Shown here: positions 13,702 to 26,900 of the stretch, piece by piece | Layout: every line of letters begins with the position of its first letter | Position numbering within the stretch: position 1 is the stretch's first letter | NCBI RefSeq assembly: GCF_020882245.1 | Contig: NC_083600.1 | Location: 2,418,001 to 2,482,000 of the forward strand | Direction of reading: 5' to 3' | Length of the DNA stretch: 64,000 nucleotides | Source: Rhopalosiphum padi | Taxonomy: Eukaryota; Arthropoda; Insecta; Hemiptera; Aphididae | Translations under genes and position numbers: made by a program | The notes under the pieces: generated by a model | The model's database searches: none | What the model was told of the DNA's origin: nothing | Seen by the model: only the letters and a program-made list of their open reading frames with translations

Positions 13702-14094
13702 TTAAATGAATAACTGACTAAGTTTGATATACCAACAGTATCTTCGAATAGGTAGAATTTTCGAACGCAACGTATTCAAAAAGTAATCTGAAAAAAGTTT
13801 TCTCGCCATTCCGCAACCATTACGCTGCGAAATGTAAATTCGAATACAATAATATTTATTGTAAACTCTGCAAAATATTAATATTGACAATCGCTTACAT
13901 TTCTCGAAAGTAATTTTAAAACTTTGATAACCGATACCAAAATCGTTTTCCCTCGAAGTAAAGTTATACTGCAGTTTGTCGAGAAAGGCCGTGGTATCTT
14001 TAAACGGATGGAGTGGTATATATATGCACAGTATTAAAATTGCGTACCATGTGTATAAATTATAATATGCAATATACTGATACTCGCTGTACAT
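13702..14094 (-). CDS. Hypothetical open frame of 130 codons, unrecognised
   Basis: This is the longest single open frame on the minus strand left of the SLC19 gene, running from ATG at 14094 to a stop at 13702. The product is Tyr/Ile/Cys/Lys-rich, with one hydrophobic stretch near the N-terminus (about residues 10-29) and no motif I know. The DNA has more CpG than its flanks. In AT-rich DNA a 130-codon frame is uncommon but not exceptional over 64 kb, and there are no splice sites or a poly-A context that decide it. It could be a lineage-specific gene or chance. Confidence 0.15.
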   Translation of the reverse strand: MYSEYQYIAYYNLYTWYAILILCIYIPLHPFKDTTAFLDKLQYNFTSRENDFGIGYQSFKITFEKCKRLSILIFCRVYNKYYCIRIYISQRNGCGMARKLFSDYFLNTLRSKILPIRRYCWYIKLSQLFI

Positions 14095-15340
14095 TTTAAC
14101 GTATATTATTCAAAAGTAGATATTAAAGGAGCTCAAATAGTTCTGTTTTATAGTTTATTATTATTAAAATATTATTTATGAATTGGATTCTGTATGTATT
14201 GTTTATAAAATTGCTCTATTTTTAGAATCTACAGATAATTTTTATTTTTATCCCAATTCGTATTATCTATCTGAAATAAAATCATTTTATATCATTAAGG
14301 CATTTTAGTAACTAGAAAGTTAATTATTTTTTTGATTTTTCGCTATTATGGAAGTATTTTATGTTAGATTCGTATCAACTGTTATTCATATTATGATTAT
14401 TATTGTGAATTATATAGTTTATGTTACTGCATAATAAGTAATCTTTATAATTTAGAAATCAAATATAAAACACATTTTAAAACACTGATAACTGATAAGG
14501 TATGTGAATTCATTTTCCTGTTTAAGTGTGGTACTTCATTCAGAAAATATAAACCTTCCCTAAAATTTGACCAAATTTTTTCCTATATGCTTATATCAAT
14601 ATCAATAATTACCCATTTAAATTCTAGAAAGAATCTAGAATCTAGAAGATTCGAAATGATAAGAAATGATATTTTATTTTCAATCAAAAAACTATAACGT
14701 GGTACCTATATTAATCAACTATACCGCAAAATACTAGTCCCCCGCCCCATTTAGGATTTTCAAAAAGGCCAATTATTAATTTTGAAATTACTTATGGGTA
14801 CATGCAGTGAATAAATTTGAATTTACGTATTATTTACATAAAAAGGGGTTTTCGTTTGAAGTACTTTTTTTCCCCGGATGTAAAAATGGCTAGTTCCTAG
14901 TTATATTTTCAATGATAATAATTAAAAGATATAAGAATAATAAGATAAGATAAATAAAATATATTGCATACAATAAAACCATAAAACCATAAAATAATAA
15001 TTATATATTATTTACTTTAAAAGTTCAGAATTTTGGATTTTAGAATACAAAATTCAGTTTTAATGTGGACCATACAAAATGTATTAAAGGGTGCCTGCAG
15101 GCCCTAAGTTAGGACCGCTGGCCTCAAGTAATGATTTAAGTGTCTACATTTGGTAACTGTTAAAAAATAAAATAATCATTATTACCATACTTAAATTATT
15201 ATTTATACATTTTAATTACGATGATAATAGCATAGAATATACATTAATATACTACTGTAAGTAACTATTTTATATTATATGTTCGATGCGTTGCAATCAT
15301 TTAGATAAATAGAACAGTCGTTATTTATCCGTAAGTGTAA
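14095..15340. other. Non-coding stretch with transposon-like remnants
   Basis: AT-rich overall. The part at 14735-14880 (CCCCCGCCCC, later GGGGTTTTC and CCCCGG) and the segment at 15087-15122 stand out in composition. The latter reads, on the minus strand, CAGCGGTCCTAACTTAGGG, like the terminal repeat of hAT-superfamily elements. The partner end was not found, so a solo or truncated remnant is most likely. Confidence 0.35.
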
Positions 15341-15344
15341 GAGG

Positions 15345-15760
15345 TATCCTGCTACATAGGTAGTAAAGTACAACTACGGTGGCGTTGTCTCGGGCGAAAG
15401 TTATCGCGAATCGAACATCATACATATATCTTGAATGCGTTTAGGTTAAACCATCCCATGAGACCAGAACACTGGGACGACAAGTCACATTCATCTCACT
15501 AAAAAGTATCTTTTTTTTTTTGTATATACATTTTTTTAATCTCGACGAAATTCTTGTTACTTTATTTTACTTAGCATTAAATAATGCATTCATTTTTAAA
15601 CCATGGTGGCTCGGACGATATCCGGTTTGTCTATGGCCTATGCGATCTGTAGTTGTGTAATTTTAGTTAGGTAGAATAAAACAATAGAATGACATATTTG
15701 ACGGTCTACGAAGCCATTCGCTAACTAGTCGTGTTCATTTGTTTTTCTGTATGATTAACA
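15345..15760 (+). other. GC-richer island with a candidate first coding exon at 15603-15670
   Basis: CpG-rich sequence at 15370-15480 and 15600-15730. An ATG in good context (ACCATGG) at 15603 opens 22 codons of a hydrophobic, signal-peptide-like sequence (MVARTISGLSMAYAICSCVI..) and runs to a possible donor AG|GTAGAA at 15670/15671. The frame would stop at that point if unspliced. No downstream exon was identified, so this may equally be an unspliced promoter region. Confidence 0.2.
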
Positions 15761-18386
15761 TGTTAAGTTATCCATAGTTAATATCCCTGGTCATTTTTTG
15801 GTCTAAGACAATCAGTCAACTGACGATCGGTTTTCATTGGTCGGTGTAAAAACTTATGCTAAATCTTGATTGCTAAATATACACTCTACACAAAGTAATA
15901 TTATGTCAATTCATCTTCATATTAAAAATTAAATATAATCTCGTCACAATTCAATATTGCTATGAACATTTTAATAGTTAGGAAGATTTTAACCCTTCTG
16001 ATAACATGTAACATATTTTAGTAATTGTTGGTTTTTACGTTTGCATGAGTATCGAGTATTATTATTTATGAAAATACTATAAGATTGGATAGAAACATCT
16101 TATAAAGTAAATTGAAGGGTAGTTATATTAAATTTAGTTTGGTGATAAATGATAATATTTTGTATAACCATTATATAGATCTTTATATAGATTTTAGGCT
16201 ACAGGTATACACAATACACACATGCATAGTAAAAACTGACTTGCAACTGCTGTATTTTTAAAAATAATTCTTTATTTGAATATGTTAATTTAAATTACGA
16301 TGTTTCCCTTAAAATCAAAATATTGTTAATTAATTCATTTTTGCTAATAATTTAAAATGGTATATTCTGTCATACGAATATAACAATATTATCATAATAT
16401 TATTTTATAGTTTATATGAATAAACTAATTATACTAACGTTAATACCGAACGAAAGAAATTACCATTATTTGTGCATCGAATAGCATTTAGTATGTATAA
16501 AAACAAGTTGAGTATATTATTTTTGTATAGAGAAACGATGTTCGACATTTTACAGTACGCTAAATTAGTTATTGTCCCTGACAACAGAGCACACTACCAG
16601 TCACTAACGGTTTTATTTAATTTTCTTATTAAAATGTTCTATTAAAATAATATAATTACTCATATTTTATTGTTTTACATTATTATAATAATTGTACTAC
16701 CATCATATATGCAAGGCACATTAACTTATCACTCACTTTCAACAATTTCGAATGATTGCTTTTATGCTACCTGATTTAATGAATGGACTATTATGTTATT
16801 TGGTGTATTTATTATATTTATATATGTATATAAATATATTTTTTTAAATAGATATCAGTATTGAAAGACATGTTAAGTATTTTCGATGATTAACACTATT
16901 TAAAATAATTTTATTTTAAAGATGATCTTGTTCGATGTATAAGACTTTGAAAGTAAGTGACATACAGACGTCTTTTTTTAGATAGGTGACTATTTTAGAA
17001 GACAATTTAAGCACCGAATAAAACTATTTAAACTTAAAATATAGATCTTATTTGTGTTAGGTATCTATTTAAATTTAAATTTAAAATGCATTTGTATTAA
17101 ATGGGTAAATAGTAACTTTTATACATAACTATGTTATTTACGTTAACTTTTAATGATGAAAAATATGAATAATAGGTACTTTACGAAATTTAGTACCATT
17201 GACGTATCGAATAATGGTGATAAATAATATATTTGAATGTATATGAATTATATTTTATTTAATATGAATATTATAAGATAATTACATATTTATATAGATT
17301 AATTTGACGTTGGTAATTGTGCATAATAACTATTAATAGGTAAAATTATTAATTATTACAGTTTTAGCCTCCTATATTCAGTGCCATTTAATATATACGA
17401 GTAACACATTGTTTCTCAATACAATATTATATTATAGTCGGTATATTTATTTATTTTTATAATATAATATATTCAATACTAATACGTATATATAATATTA
17501 TTGCCATATTTATAACTTATAATTAAAATGGATCAAATGACAGAATTATATCCATAATCCCGTCTTGGATGCGTGTTACAATTTATTTTGTATTATTAAA
17601 ATACGTAACAGTAGTAAATGTTTAAATATTAATATTACTTATTAGTATAATACTTTTTAGAAATAAACAATATTTCGTAAGTAAATTTAATAAAATTGAC
17701 TGTAATATTTAGAAAAATATATTAGATATATTTTTTTTATGAATTCAAGTCTTAGAACTGATATCCGGCCATTAAGTTATGCATTATGTATAATATATTG
17801 TACCTAATATATATATATATTTATAAATGTAACATCAATAAAATACGAATATAATATCCAGTTTAATTTATTTTAAATATTATTCATAGGGAAATTATTG
17901 TACCACCACATTCAACATTAATAAATTATAATAGTAAAAATATTAGATCATACTTTATTAAATTTAATAGGTTTTCAATCTAATTTTAGAACGTTGATTT
18001 GAAAATTAAACACTTATTCTCTGTTTGTTACTTATACATAAATATTTAATACTTAATAAAGCTTATAATATTAATGAGAGAACATAGGACATTTTCTAAT
18101 CACATAATTCACGATTACGTGACACTTACTGGTATATATGACCAGTCAATCATCGTGACTATCGTTCCCAAATACATATAAGACATGTATCCATACACGT
18201 TACGAATATCTTAACGTGCGACATCATCGAACAATCTGAATAGTTAGGGCCAGAAAATAAGTGTCGTATACTCGCATCATTTTAACATTATAATATCATG
18301 TGACTCGACCAAAATCATGACGTCTATAGTATAGTAATATTATTACAGAACTCGGCGAGAATATTATTATTATATTATTACAAAAT
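15761..18386. other. AT-rich non-coding DNA
   Basis: No exon or RNA gene was found. A (TA)n tract occurs near 17806-17822. Confidence 0.6.
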
Positions 18387-18440
18387 TTACCCAAATATAG
18401 TTGAATAAAGTAAAATATAAATTGCATGTTTGTATTGTAG

Positions 18441-18490
18441 TTGAACAATTGCCCACGTTGTAACGACGGATGCATTTCGTGTTGTTTCAG
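18441..18490 (+). other. Candidate 50-bp cysteine-rich exon with a strong donor
   Basis: Bounded by an acceptor (..TTTGTATTGTAG, ending 18440) and a near-consensus donor CAG|GTGAGA at 18490/18491. Only one of its three frames is open. It reads LNNCPRCNDGCISCCF plus two bases, with five cysteines in 16 codons. A cysteine-rich extracellular or zinc-binding module would look like this, but 50 bases are too few to call a family and no neighbouring exon was found. Confidence 0.2.
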
Positions 18491-18660
18491 GTGAGAACCC
18501 GGCGGCCATGCAGCACGGACACGGACGGAGTCTGAACATGCTTAGCTGTCCGTCCATATGGATACTCATACCGTCCTTAGTGATGTTCATCAACTTGAAT
18601 ACAAATTGAAAGCACAATATTATTGGTGTGCGACTGCAGTGAGCGCGTGAAAAACGAAAA
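18491..18660 (+). other. GC-rich patch with a short signal-peptide-like open frame
   Basis: ATG at 18508 in strong context (GCGGCCATG) opens 33 codons to TGA at 18607, with a hydrophobic core around SIWILIPSLVMFI. An antisense frame (18387-18617) is also open. It could be a first coding exon, an upstream frame in a leader, or intron following the exon candidate just before it. Confidence 0.2.
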
Positions 18661-21600
18661 ACGCTACGCCTATAAAATAACTTTATTATTGTAGGAGAAA
18701 AAATATATTAATAATAATAACGATGACAGATTAAGTGTGAAATAAATGAACACTGTAAATACATTTTTGATTACGGACATATAGCTTTTAATAATTTCTA
18801 AAACACTGTTGTTTGATATTAAATAATATTACGTCATTACACACTACGCCATGGTGTTTTATAATTTCATTAATACGTCTGTCGATACCTTTATAATATA
18901 CCAATTAAACAATTTATGATTCGATAATAATAAAATACTATTATAATAATTATAATAAAATAAAAATATTATGTACTCTGTTACAAATTTTATCCGTGTT
19001 AGTTTTTATTATGTTTTAAATGGTGTATACGATTCGTATATAGAAAAATGTATATATTGGTGATATTTATTTGATATTTTCCATGATATTATGTAAATCC
19101 ATACGTTTACGATTTTGGCTTGTACATTTTAGTTTTAAAAATATAATAATGTAGAAATAATGAAGATATGTTTCTTGGACATATTATTATACGCGTTAAA
19201 GATATAAAATAAATGACAAGTAAGGTCATTTCAATCAGGTGTTTATTGTGTTGTACATTTTAAGATTAAGAACAATGTTAAGTTTATACATCTAATATTA
19301 TATTATTGAGTACGTATATACACTAATTTATTCATCGATGTGTCCAACTCCCTAAAAATTGTTTTAATTTGTGTAAATAAATATTTATAAAGTATTACGA
19401 ATAAGTAATTTGTTCTGATATCTGAAAACAATTTATTTTACCAAATATTTTTTAACAAATGACAACCTGGATTGGAATTTTATATAAATACACGATAATG
19501 CGTTTTCGAAATTTAACATCTAACCGCTAAAATATACCTGTAAAAAATATGAATGCAAATAATTATTTTAAAGCCGAAATGTCTTGGAAATGTGTAACTA
19601 ATGTGAAGTTGGTTAATTGATATTATCATGGTTGAATGAGTCACCAAAGTCCATGTTTTGTTTGCCATAGTTCAACGTTTGCAAAACTTTACTATTCGCT
19701 GAAATATTAAACTTAGTAACCCCTGATGAAATAAAACAATACACTTCATTGAACTATTTGTGAAACATTAAAGGGAAATGCAAATATGTCTCAAATTTTC
19801 GGGCTTTTGAGAATTCTTTTTGATATTAGTTTTTGTACAAAAAGGAAATGCACAGGAATACATTATTTTTCTCTTTAAACAATGTGTTCGTATGTTTATT
19901 CCAAAAGGAACAAATAAGCTTTTGGTTTTACAACGTCATCATTTTTTTCTCATTTTTTTTTTCACAAATATTTTTAGAGCAGTAAACTTTTTCAAATTCT
20001 CTCATGTAGAATATACAGTTCATTGGAAATCGAATGTAATTTGTGCTTTAAAAACTACAACATTACTAAACATAAATTATTATTATTATTATTTAATAAC
20101 CAATCATACAAACAAAACGTTTAATTTTCAGTATTACAGATTATCTAAAAATAAACATATATTAAAAATCTATAAATTCAGAATTTAACGACAAGTATTT
20201 ATAACAAAAATTGTATTATATATAGTACTATTATACAAACATTATAAACAATTTGTTATAATTTGTTCAAGGTGATTATTTTGAAAGTAAACATACAAGT
20301 ATTAACGTTTTTGGAAATTGTTTTTATTACTTGATTCAAAAAATTCAAAAAATAATAATAAACAAAACAAAAAAAGGTAAAAATATAATTGTTGAAAAAT
20401 AATTTGTGTTATACTTTAAATTCAAATTTAAAATATTTAAAAATATTTCTTTAAACGTTAATACTTTATTAGAAAATACAAGCTAAACTTTAAAGTAATC
20501 ACGATGTACGTATCATATTATAAATCCATACACAATTTATTTTTATTTTTAAATAACTTAACACCTTAATAAGCAATTTGTGATGATTCAAATGTTTCTA
20601 AAATTGTGAGCAATAGATGAATCGTTAAACTATATATTATTTTAATAAAAGTACTCAATTGTAAATTATAGCACTGTCCATGTATGTAGTTAAACAGCTT
20701 AAACGATTCTACTGTATCTACCAACCATTTTTTTTTTAAATTATATTTATTTTTTAACGTTCAATAAATATCTTTATTTTTTTTTTTATTATTATATTTA
20801 TAAATTGTATACATTGTCAATAAAATAAAATGTATTATTATCTGCACAGGTTATTGTATTTTCGATTTATCAATATTATAATAATGATATTAAAAAAAAA
20901 AAAATACCACATTTGTAAGCTAAAATTGATTTAAAAGTATTTTATTTAAATGTTTTAAATAGAATATTCAAATTATTATATGCGTGTATAATATAAACAA
21001 ATAATAATATAAAAGCACCCATCTTCCGTATAAAACAATAAAATATTGACTAAACTTAGACAATTATTTATAATACTTCAATGTCATTATGTTGTAGAAA
21101 ATATTTATTATTTGTACATTTTTAGCATGTCAAAATATATTTCACTATTCTTTTTATATTTAATACCTTAATAAAATATATTATATTTAATCGAATGTAT
21201 ATCCATATTTAAATACACGTGCAGTTACCTTTAAATATATGTATTATTAATGTATAGATATATAATGGATATGTCTGTTCTGTAAAACAAGTTTTTTGTG
21301 AATTTTGAATTGTAAATATATAATAAAAAACTGATACTTGTAAGTTCATCTTTTTTCTTATACTTTAAAGTTTAAATATTTATCACGGAAAAATCTAAAC
21401 GGTATTATCATAATTTAATAGATCATCGTCTATATCGGATGAAAATGGTTTTAGAAAAAACGAAAAGTAGTGAATTTAAAAACAGATGTTGTAATAAGTT
21501 GTTACATATTATATAATGTTTAATTTATATGATTATATTAATAATTAATATGAGTCGTTTACTTACCTACATCAAGTGGTGTATTTTAGCATTTACTGTG

Positions 21601-24600
21601 GAATATTTTATCATATTTAGGAACTAATGCAGAAAATACACACGTCTGTAACTTCAATCAATCATAAATATTATTCCATGGATTACAGGTAAATAAAAAC
21701 CTGATCAGCTGATCGAGCGTTTTTTTTTTTGTATTGTTCCGTGGCCACACTGGTAAAACGTCATCTAGCAAATACACTATGTTAATTCTATCTCATTTTA
21801 AGGTTCAATATGATTTCTAGCGATAGCTTAAAATCTGTTGGTGACATATTCTTGTAAAATAGTTGAATCCTAAATGTTCCGTTCTTAAATAATTTCCGTT
21901 ATGAGGCCAAAAATAGCTCGTTGTCAACAGTGTCTTCTATGAATTTAATCGTTTTTTTTTTGTTCAAGAAGCTAACGCTGTGAAAATAAAGACAGCTCTT
22001 TAATATTTAACCTCAGGTAACGTATTCTGTGTACATTTTTAAATGTAGTTTGTGTTTATAATGTTATTAAAATATCAAAATTATAAAGCAACTTATTTGT
22101 TAGTTTTAGATAAATATATAGAATACATATCATCCCGCCCAAAAAAAAAAAAAACAAAACCAATAATATATATATATATGTGATTACATTTGTCATCATC
22201 TATAAGATATATACATATATATAACAAGTATAATAGTATAAATGTACATTAATCTGATTTGTATTTATTTTGTATACGGCTTTTGTTTCTTAAAATGCAA
22301 TTGTTATCAGATACATATAGTAATATACGAATGTTATATGTTACACCTAAGTAATAGTAGTCAAAATTGTTATTTTAAAAATTCTTTGGTTGATACCTAT
22401 TAATTATTTACACATTACACGTTTAAGTATATTTATAAATTATAATAATACAATATAAATATTGAAAAATCAATAATTTTTCGATTTTTAAACAAATGAT
22501 ATACATAATAAATTAATAAAACTATAAATATTAAATAAACAATTGATAGCGTAAGGTATCTGTTGTTTATACATTTTTACTAAATAATTCAGATCAAAAT
22601 TATTTTGATTTTGGAATTTTTATGGTTTCTCATATTGTAATTGAAATACAATCCTAAAATATTTATTATATTTGAATAACCGTTGGTACGGATTTCCTCT
22701 TCTGAAATTCCCAAATTTTTATTTTAAATGCATAATAATAATTATTCAGATATAAATATATGGATTAACTGTATTCAAAAGATGTTTTTGGCATTCCTCA
22801 TCTTAGTATGTTACTATGTTATAATCATTAGAAATTACCTATTTGGGAATTATTCATATTCACATTGTTACTTAAGTATATTAATAAAATATATTATTAA
22901 TAGTTATCCAATCACTTATTTCATTTGAGTACTGCAATTATAAAATTATCAAAATTCTTTATTCATAATAAAACGTATACAAAATAATAACATGTAGATA
23001 CAGGTACTATTGGCTATCACCTAATGAATTCTGTCCCATCATAATATTGGTACATAGGTAGGTAAAGTTAGATATACTTTAATAAATACAATAATACTAT
23101 AAAGTAAAATACTATAACTATAAAAATAATATATTTTTTGTTTATAAAATTCAGATAATCGACATTTCATATAATTTAGTTTAATATTGTTATGTAAAAT
23201 TATAGATGTGTATTTTAATGAATTTGCTATCGGCATATTTGAAACTAATAATATTATGGAAAGTATTGAAAAAAAAAACTGTTAACAATTTAAATTGTTG
23301 ATAAATATTGTCGATGTTTTTTTTTTTAATAGATTTACTTCAGAAAGTAATAATTTTCTGAGTAATGAATGTACATCGATTATTATAATAAATACAATAT
23401 TTTAGATTATATAGATTGAAAATATAAAATAATGAAATATTTACTCTAATGTAACCTGAAAATTAAAGATTATAATGAAAAAAATAAATATACCAATAAT
23501 ATGAACTATTAAACTTTAATATAAACAAAAAATCAGATCGTATTATAAAATCCCCATTTTGATTAAATAATACTATTATTATCTTTTAATTTTAACACAT
23601 TTGTTTTTTTTTCCTAGAAAGTAAAATATAATACTAAAACTACATATTTATTAATATGTGTAAGATGGAAATACGAACATAAAAGTATACTTTAGTTCTT
23701 GGATATTACAACATTTACAAACCAAATTATTATTGTAAGGCTAACTGTACCAATTGTAATATTTTGAATTTCTCTAAAGATTTTTAAAACAAAATTTCTT
23801 ATTTTTATACTAGTATTATTCAATAAGTTTGTCATAGTATACAGTATCGTCGGTGATCAACAGGAACTATGATTTAAAATAGTATTATACATGAAAACTG
23901 AAATAAAAAAAGTTGATTCATCATGCTGCGTATAGATAAATATTTTATTATTAATGTTTTTTTTTACAAAAAAAATTATTAAATATTCAGTATCTAAATT
24001 ACTTAAATTGTCCTATCACTCTGCTAGTAGTCAAGTAGCCTACTACTGTTCTGACGATTTAATATTATGAATGTCACTTTACCATGATTTTACCAATTTT
24101 TACCAATGTAGGTCGATGAGAAACCATAATCAAATACTATTATAAATCATAATAAAAGTAATTTCTTTATGCATTAGATAAAAAATAAATTTCCTAAAGA
24201 TTTATTTCTAGCGAGAAATATTTCAAAAATACACATTTAACTTGTTGGATCGTTTACACATAAAAATGTAATCATCCGTTCAAATAAGCAAAGGTATATT
24301 TTGTTTTGTGATTTGTTATGTATGCTTCAAATATCACATAATTAAATATTTGTAAACTATGAGAAAAGTTTTTCGTTCGATCATTTTCAAACAATATAAC
24401 GTCACACATTATATTAATAATGAAAACTAAATGACAATTCTATACCATAAATATGTGTATACGATGGGATAAAAGTTTTTAGTAGTTTACTCAACGTGGT
24501 CAATACAAATGTGGATTTTATAGTACTATAAAATGTATTTAAAGTTAAAAGTACAGAACAATAATACAGAATGAATGGTGTTATTTGACTATTTATTTTG

Positions 24601-24950
24601 TTAAAGATATGCGTAACGAAATAAAATAGAAATTTCCACTTTGTATACAATATATGAAACAAAAACGTTCAAAACTTTTATATTTTGATATTAATATTTA
24701 CTTTTAATTAAACGAATTATACTTTCAGATATATACATGTATATATATAAATATTGTTACCTATCTATTAAATAAGTATCTAATTCTAATACGAGCTATT
24801 AAACATTATTCAAACAAATTATGATCTTATCTTCTTAAAAATAAGTAACTGAACAAAGTAAAATAAATAAACAATCACATTTTTTTAAATTTGTTTTTTT
24901 TTTTAAAAAATCAGAAAAGATAGTGTATTAGACATATATAGAAATATGAG
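18661..24950. other. Long AT-rich non-coding stretch
   Basis: No recognisable exon. Open frames (19820-20188, 22728-22928, 23039-23236, 24414-24662) are Lys/Asn/Ile/Phe/Tyr-rich chance-type frames. A somewhat richer patch at 21700-22000 (CTGATCAGCTGATCGAGCG, GTGGCCACACTGG) may be a regulatory element or decayed transposon. Confidence 0.55.
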
Positions 24951-25680
24951 TTAAATTTAATATAAATAGAAAAAGAAATCAATAGAAGGATCATCGCTGA
25001 TATATAGTGATAAGATAGCTATCCAATTGTATTAAAGTTTAGAAAGAATTTAGAAAATAAAGAATAGTCCGTCCCTAGATCTAAGGTTTAGTATAGGCGA
25101 GACAAAATGCTTTATGTCATATTGAGGAGTGGATATTTAATAGATAAAATGTTGGCGATAGAAATCAGGGCTAAATAAACGTGTGAGAATGCTACACAAT
25201 TAGAAGTTAGTTTTATTTTTATAGTGAAAAAATATAGTCCAAAAGGTTATCGTGACATACGTGATTCTTCTGAAAGGGTTTAGGTAAAAAATAAAGAACT
25301 TTGATAAAGAAGAAAGAAGTAAACTGGCCACGAGCGTTAAGTTTTAATGTGAGTCTTGAAATTCAAAAATTAGGTGGAGTAATAAATTCACCATATAGAA
25401 GGAAGTGGTTAGGAATGAAAGAGGAAATTAACTCCTAAATTTATTGTAGAAATATAGACTCCATAGTGGGTAAGAAAATGTTTGAGAATAGGTAAACAGC
25501 TCCAAACAGAATTTCAATTGAATACAAGATTAACGCGTAAAAATCTGTGTTCAACATAACAAGTATTGAAAATATTAAATAACAAGGAATAACTTACATA
25601 AAGCTTGGCAAGAATGAGAACGTCTCCATCTTGCAACAAGTCACTACCTTGTTAGGTTTTCTTGAAAATTAGTAAGCTTG
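24951..25680 (+). mobile_element. Purine-rich block, possibly a decayed retroelement or pseudogene
   Basis: The plus strand switches to strongly A+G-rich sequence with few T runs. One frame from an ATG at 25107 runs well over 50 codons with a single early stop (..KYSPKGYRDIRDSSER..). No reverse transcriptase, integrase or transposase motif could be read, so the nature is a guess based on strand asymmetry alone. Confidence 0.2.
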
Positions 25681-26900
25681 AGCTCAGAGTTATTAAAATT
25701 TAAGAAAAGTCGTATAAAAATAAGTAAAATATAAAACTAATGTGATTTTATTACGTATATAGTAGTTAACATGACCAATGTATTCATTGTTGTTTTCAAT
25801 ATTTTTAATACACAGCATAGAAAATTGGATTGTAATATAAACTGTGTGATCATAAACACTTATCTCTCTTGCTTTTATCCCATTATTTTGCATATCCTAG
25901 ACTTTATCAAAATTCAAAATTCAAAAATAAAAAAATGTAGGGAAAAGCGTAATAGTCTGCTGTACATTAGATGTCGAACGGGGCACTGAAAATAATATTG
26001 CATTTATTATTAGTACCTTAATTATTATAATAATTTATATTTACACCATATTATTTCAACTTTTATGACTCAAAATTATCTTTCTGTAAATACCATAAAA
26101 TAGTAAAAAAAGATTCATAGTACTTATGAATAGATTATATTTTAAAATAAATTAAACATGTTATTGCGTATAGTAAAATTCATAAAAGTTTAAGTTTCTA
26201 CAAATTATGTTTTTAAATTATAACAAAATTATTAATCTACCGTTATTTAGGTAAAGTTTAAATAAGTAATTTAAAAAATAAATTTTGTAAAATTCTCACT
26301 TAAAATGCATAAAAAAATAAATTGTGCCAATATATTTATAATAGTTTTAAACAGATATGAGAATAAATTTCATAGGATATTCTATACAATTTTCAAGAAT
26401 TTTGACTCCGCTATGTAAACTTACCAAGGATGGGTTTGAGAAAGTAGAGTCGTTCGTTTAATTTTAATTTCGTTGTGTGAATGTGATTTGTTGTTTATAT
26501 GTACTGGAGGAGGAGGTTGGCTATGGTGGAGAACAAAGGTAGTGTGCAAATAAATTTAATTGAAATTTATAAAAAAATAAACTAAACAAATTAAAAATGT
26601 CTTTTACATATAAATAGTACAAAAATAGTAGGAAGTATTTTGAAAATTTCGTCGATAACGATAATACAAACATTTTATCAAGTATTTTTAATGCTTTAAA
26701 TTAAACATAGCTAATAGTTTAAATAAAATAATGTTTTATCGATATTCAGAAGAATACAAATGTAACTTTAAAATATTTGAATAAAATATTATATTTATAA
26801 ATATTTGTCTATAAAAAAAAATAAGAACAACTTAAGAACATGAATATTCTTTTAAAATATAAATTTTTTTTAAATTCGATTATTAAAATATATAACATGG
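25681..26900. other. AT-rich non-coding DNA
   Basis: No supported feature. Overlapping opposite-strand frames at 25693-25989 are chance-like. Confidence 0.55.

Noticed and set aside
19820..20188. 122-codon plus-strand open frame
   Set aside because: Its Lys/Asn/Phe/Tyr-rich composition and poly-Tyr from TAT repeats fit a chance frame; there are no splice sites or motifs.
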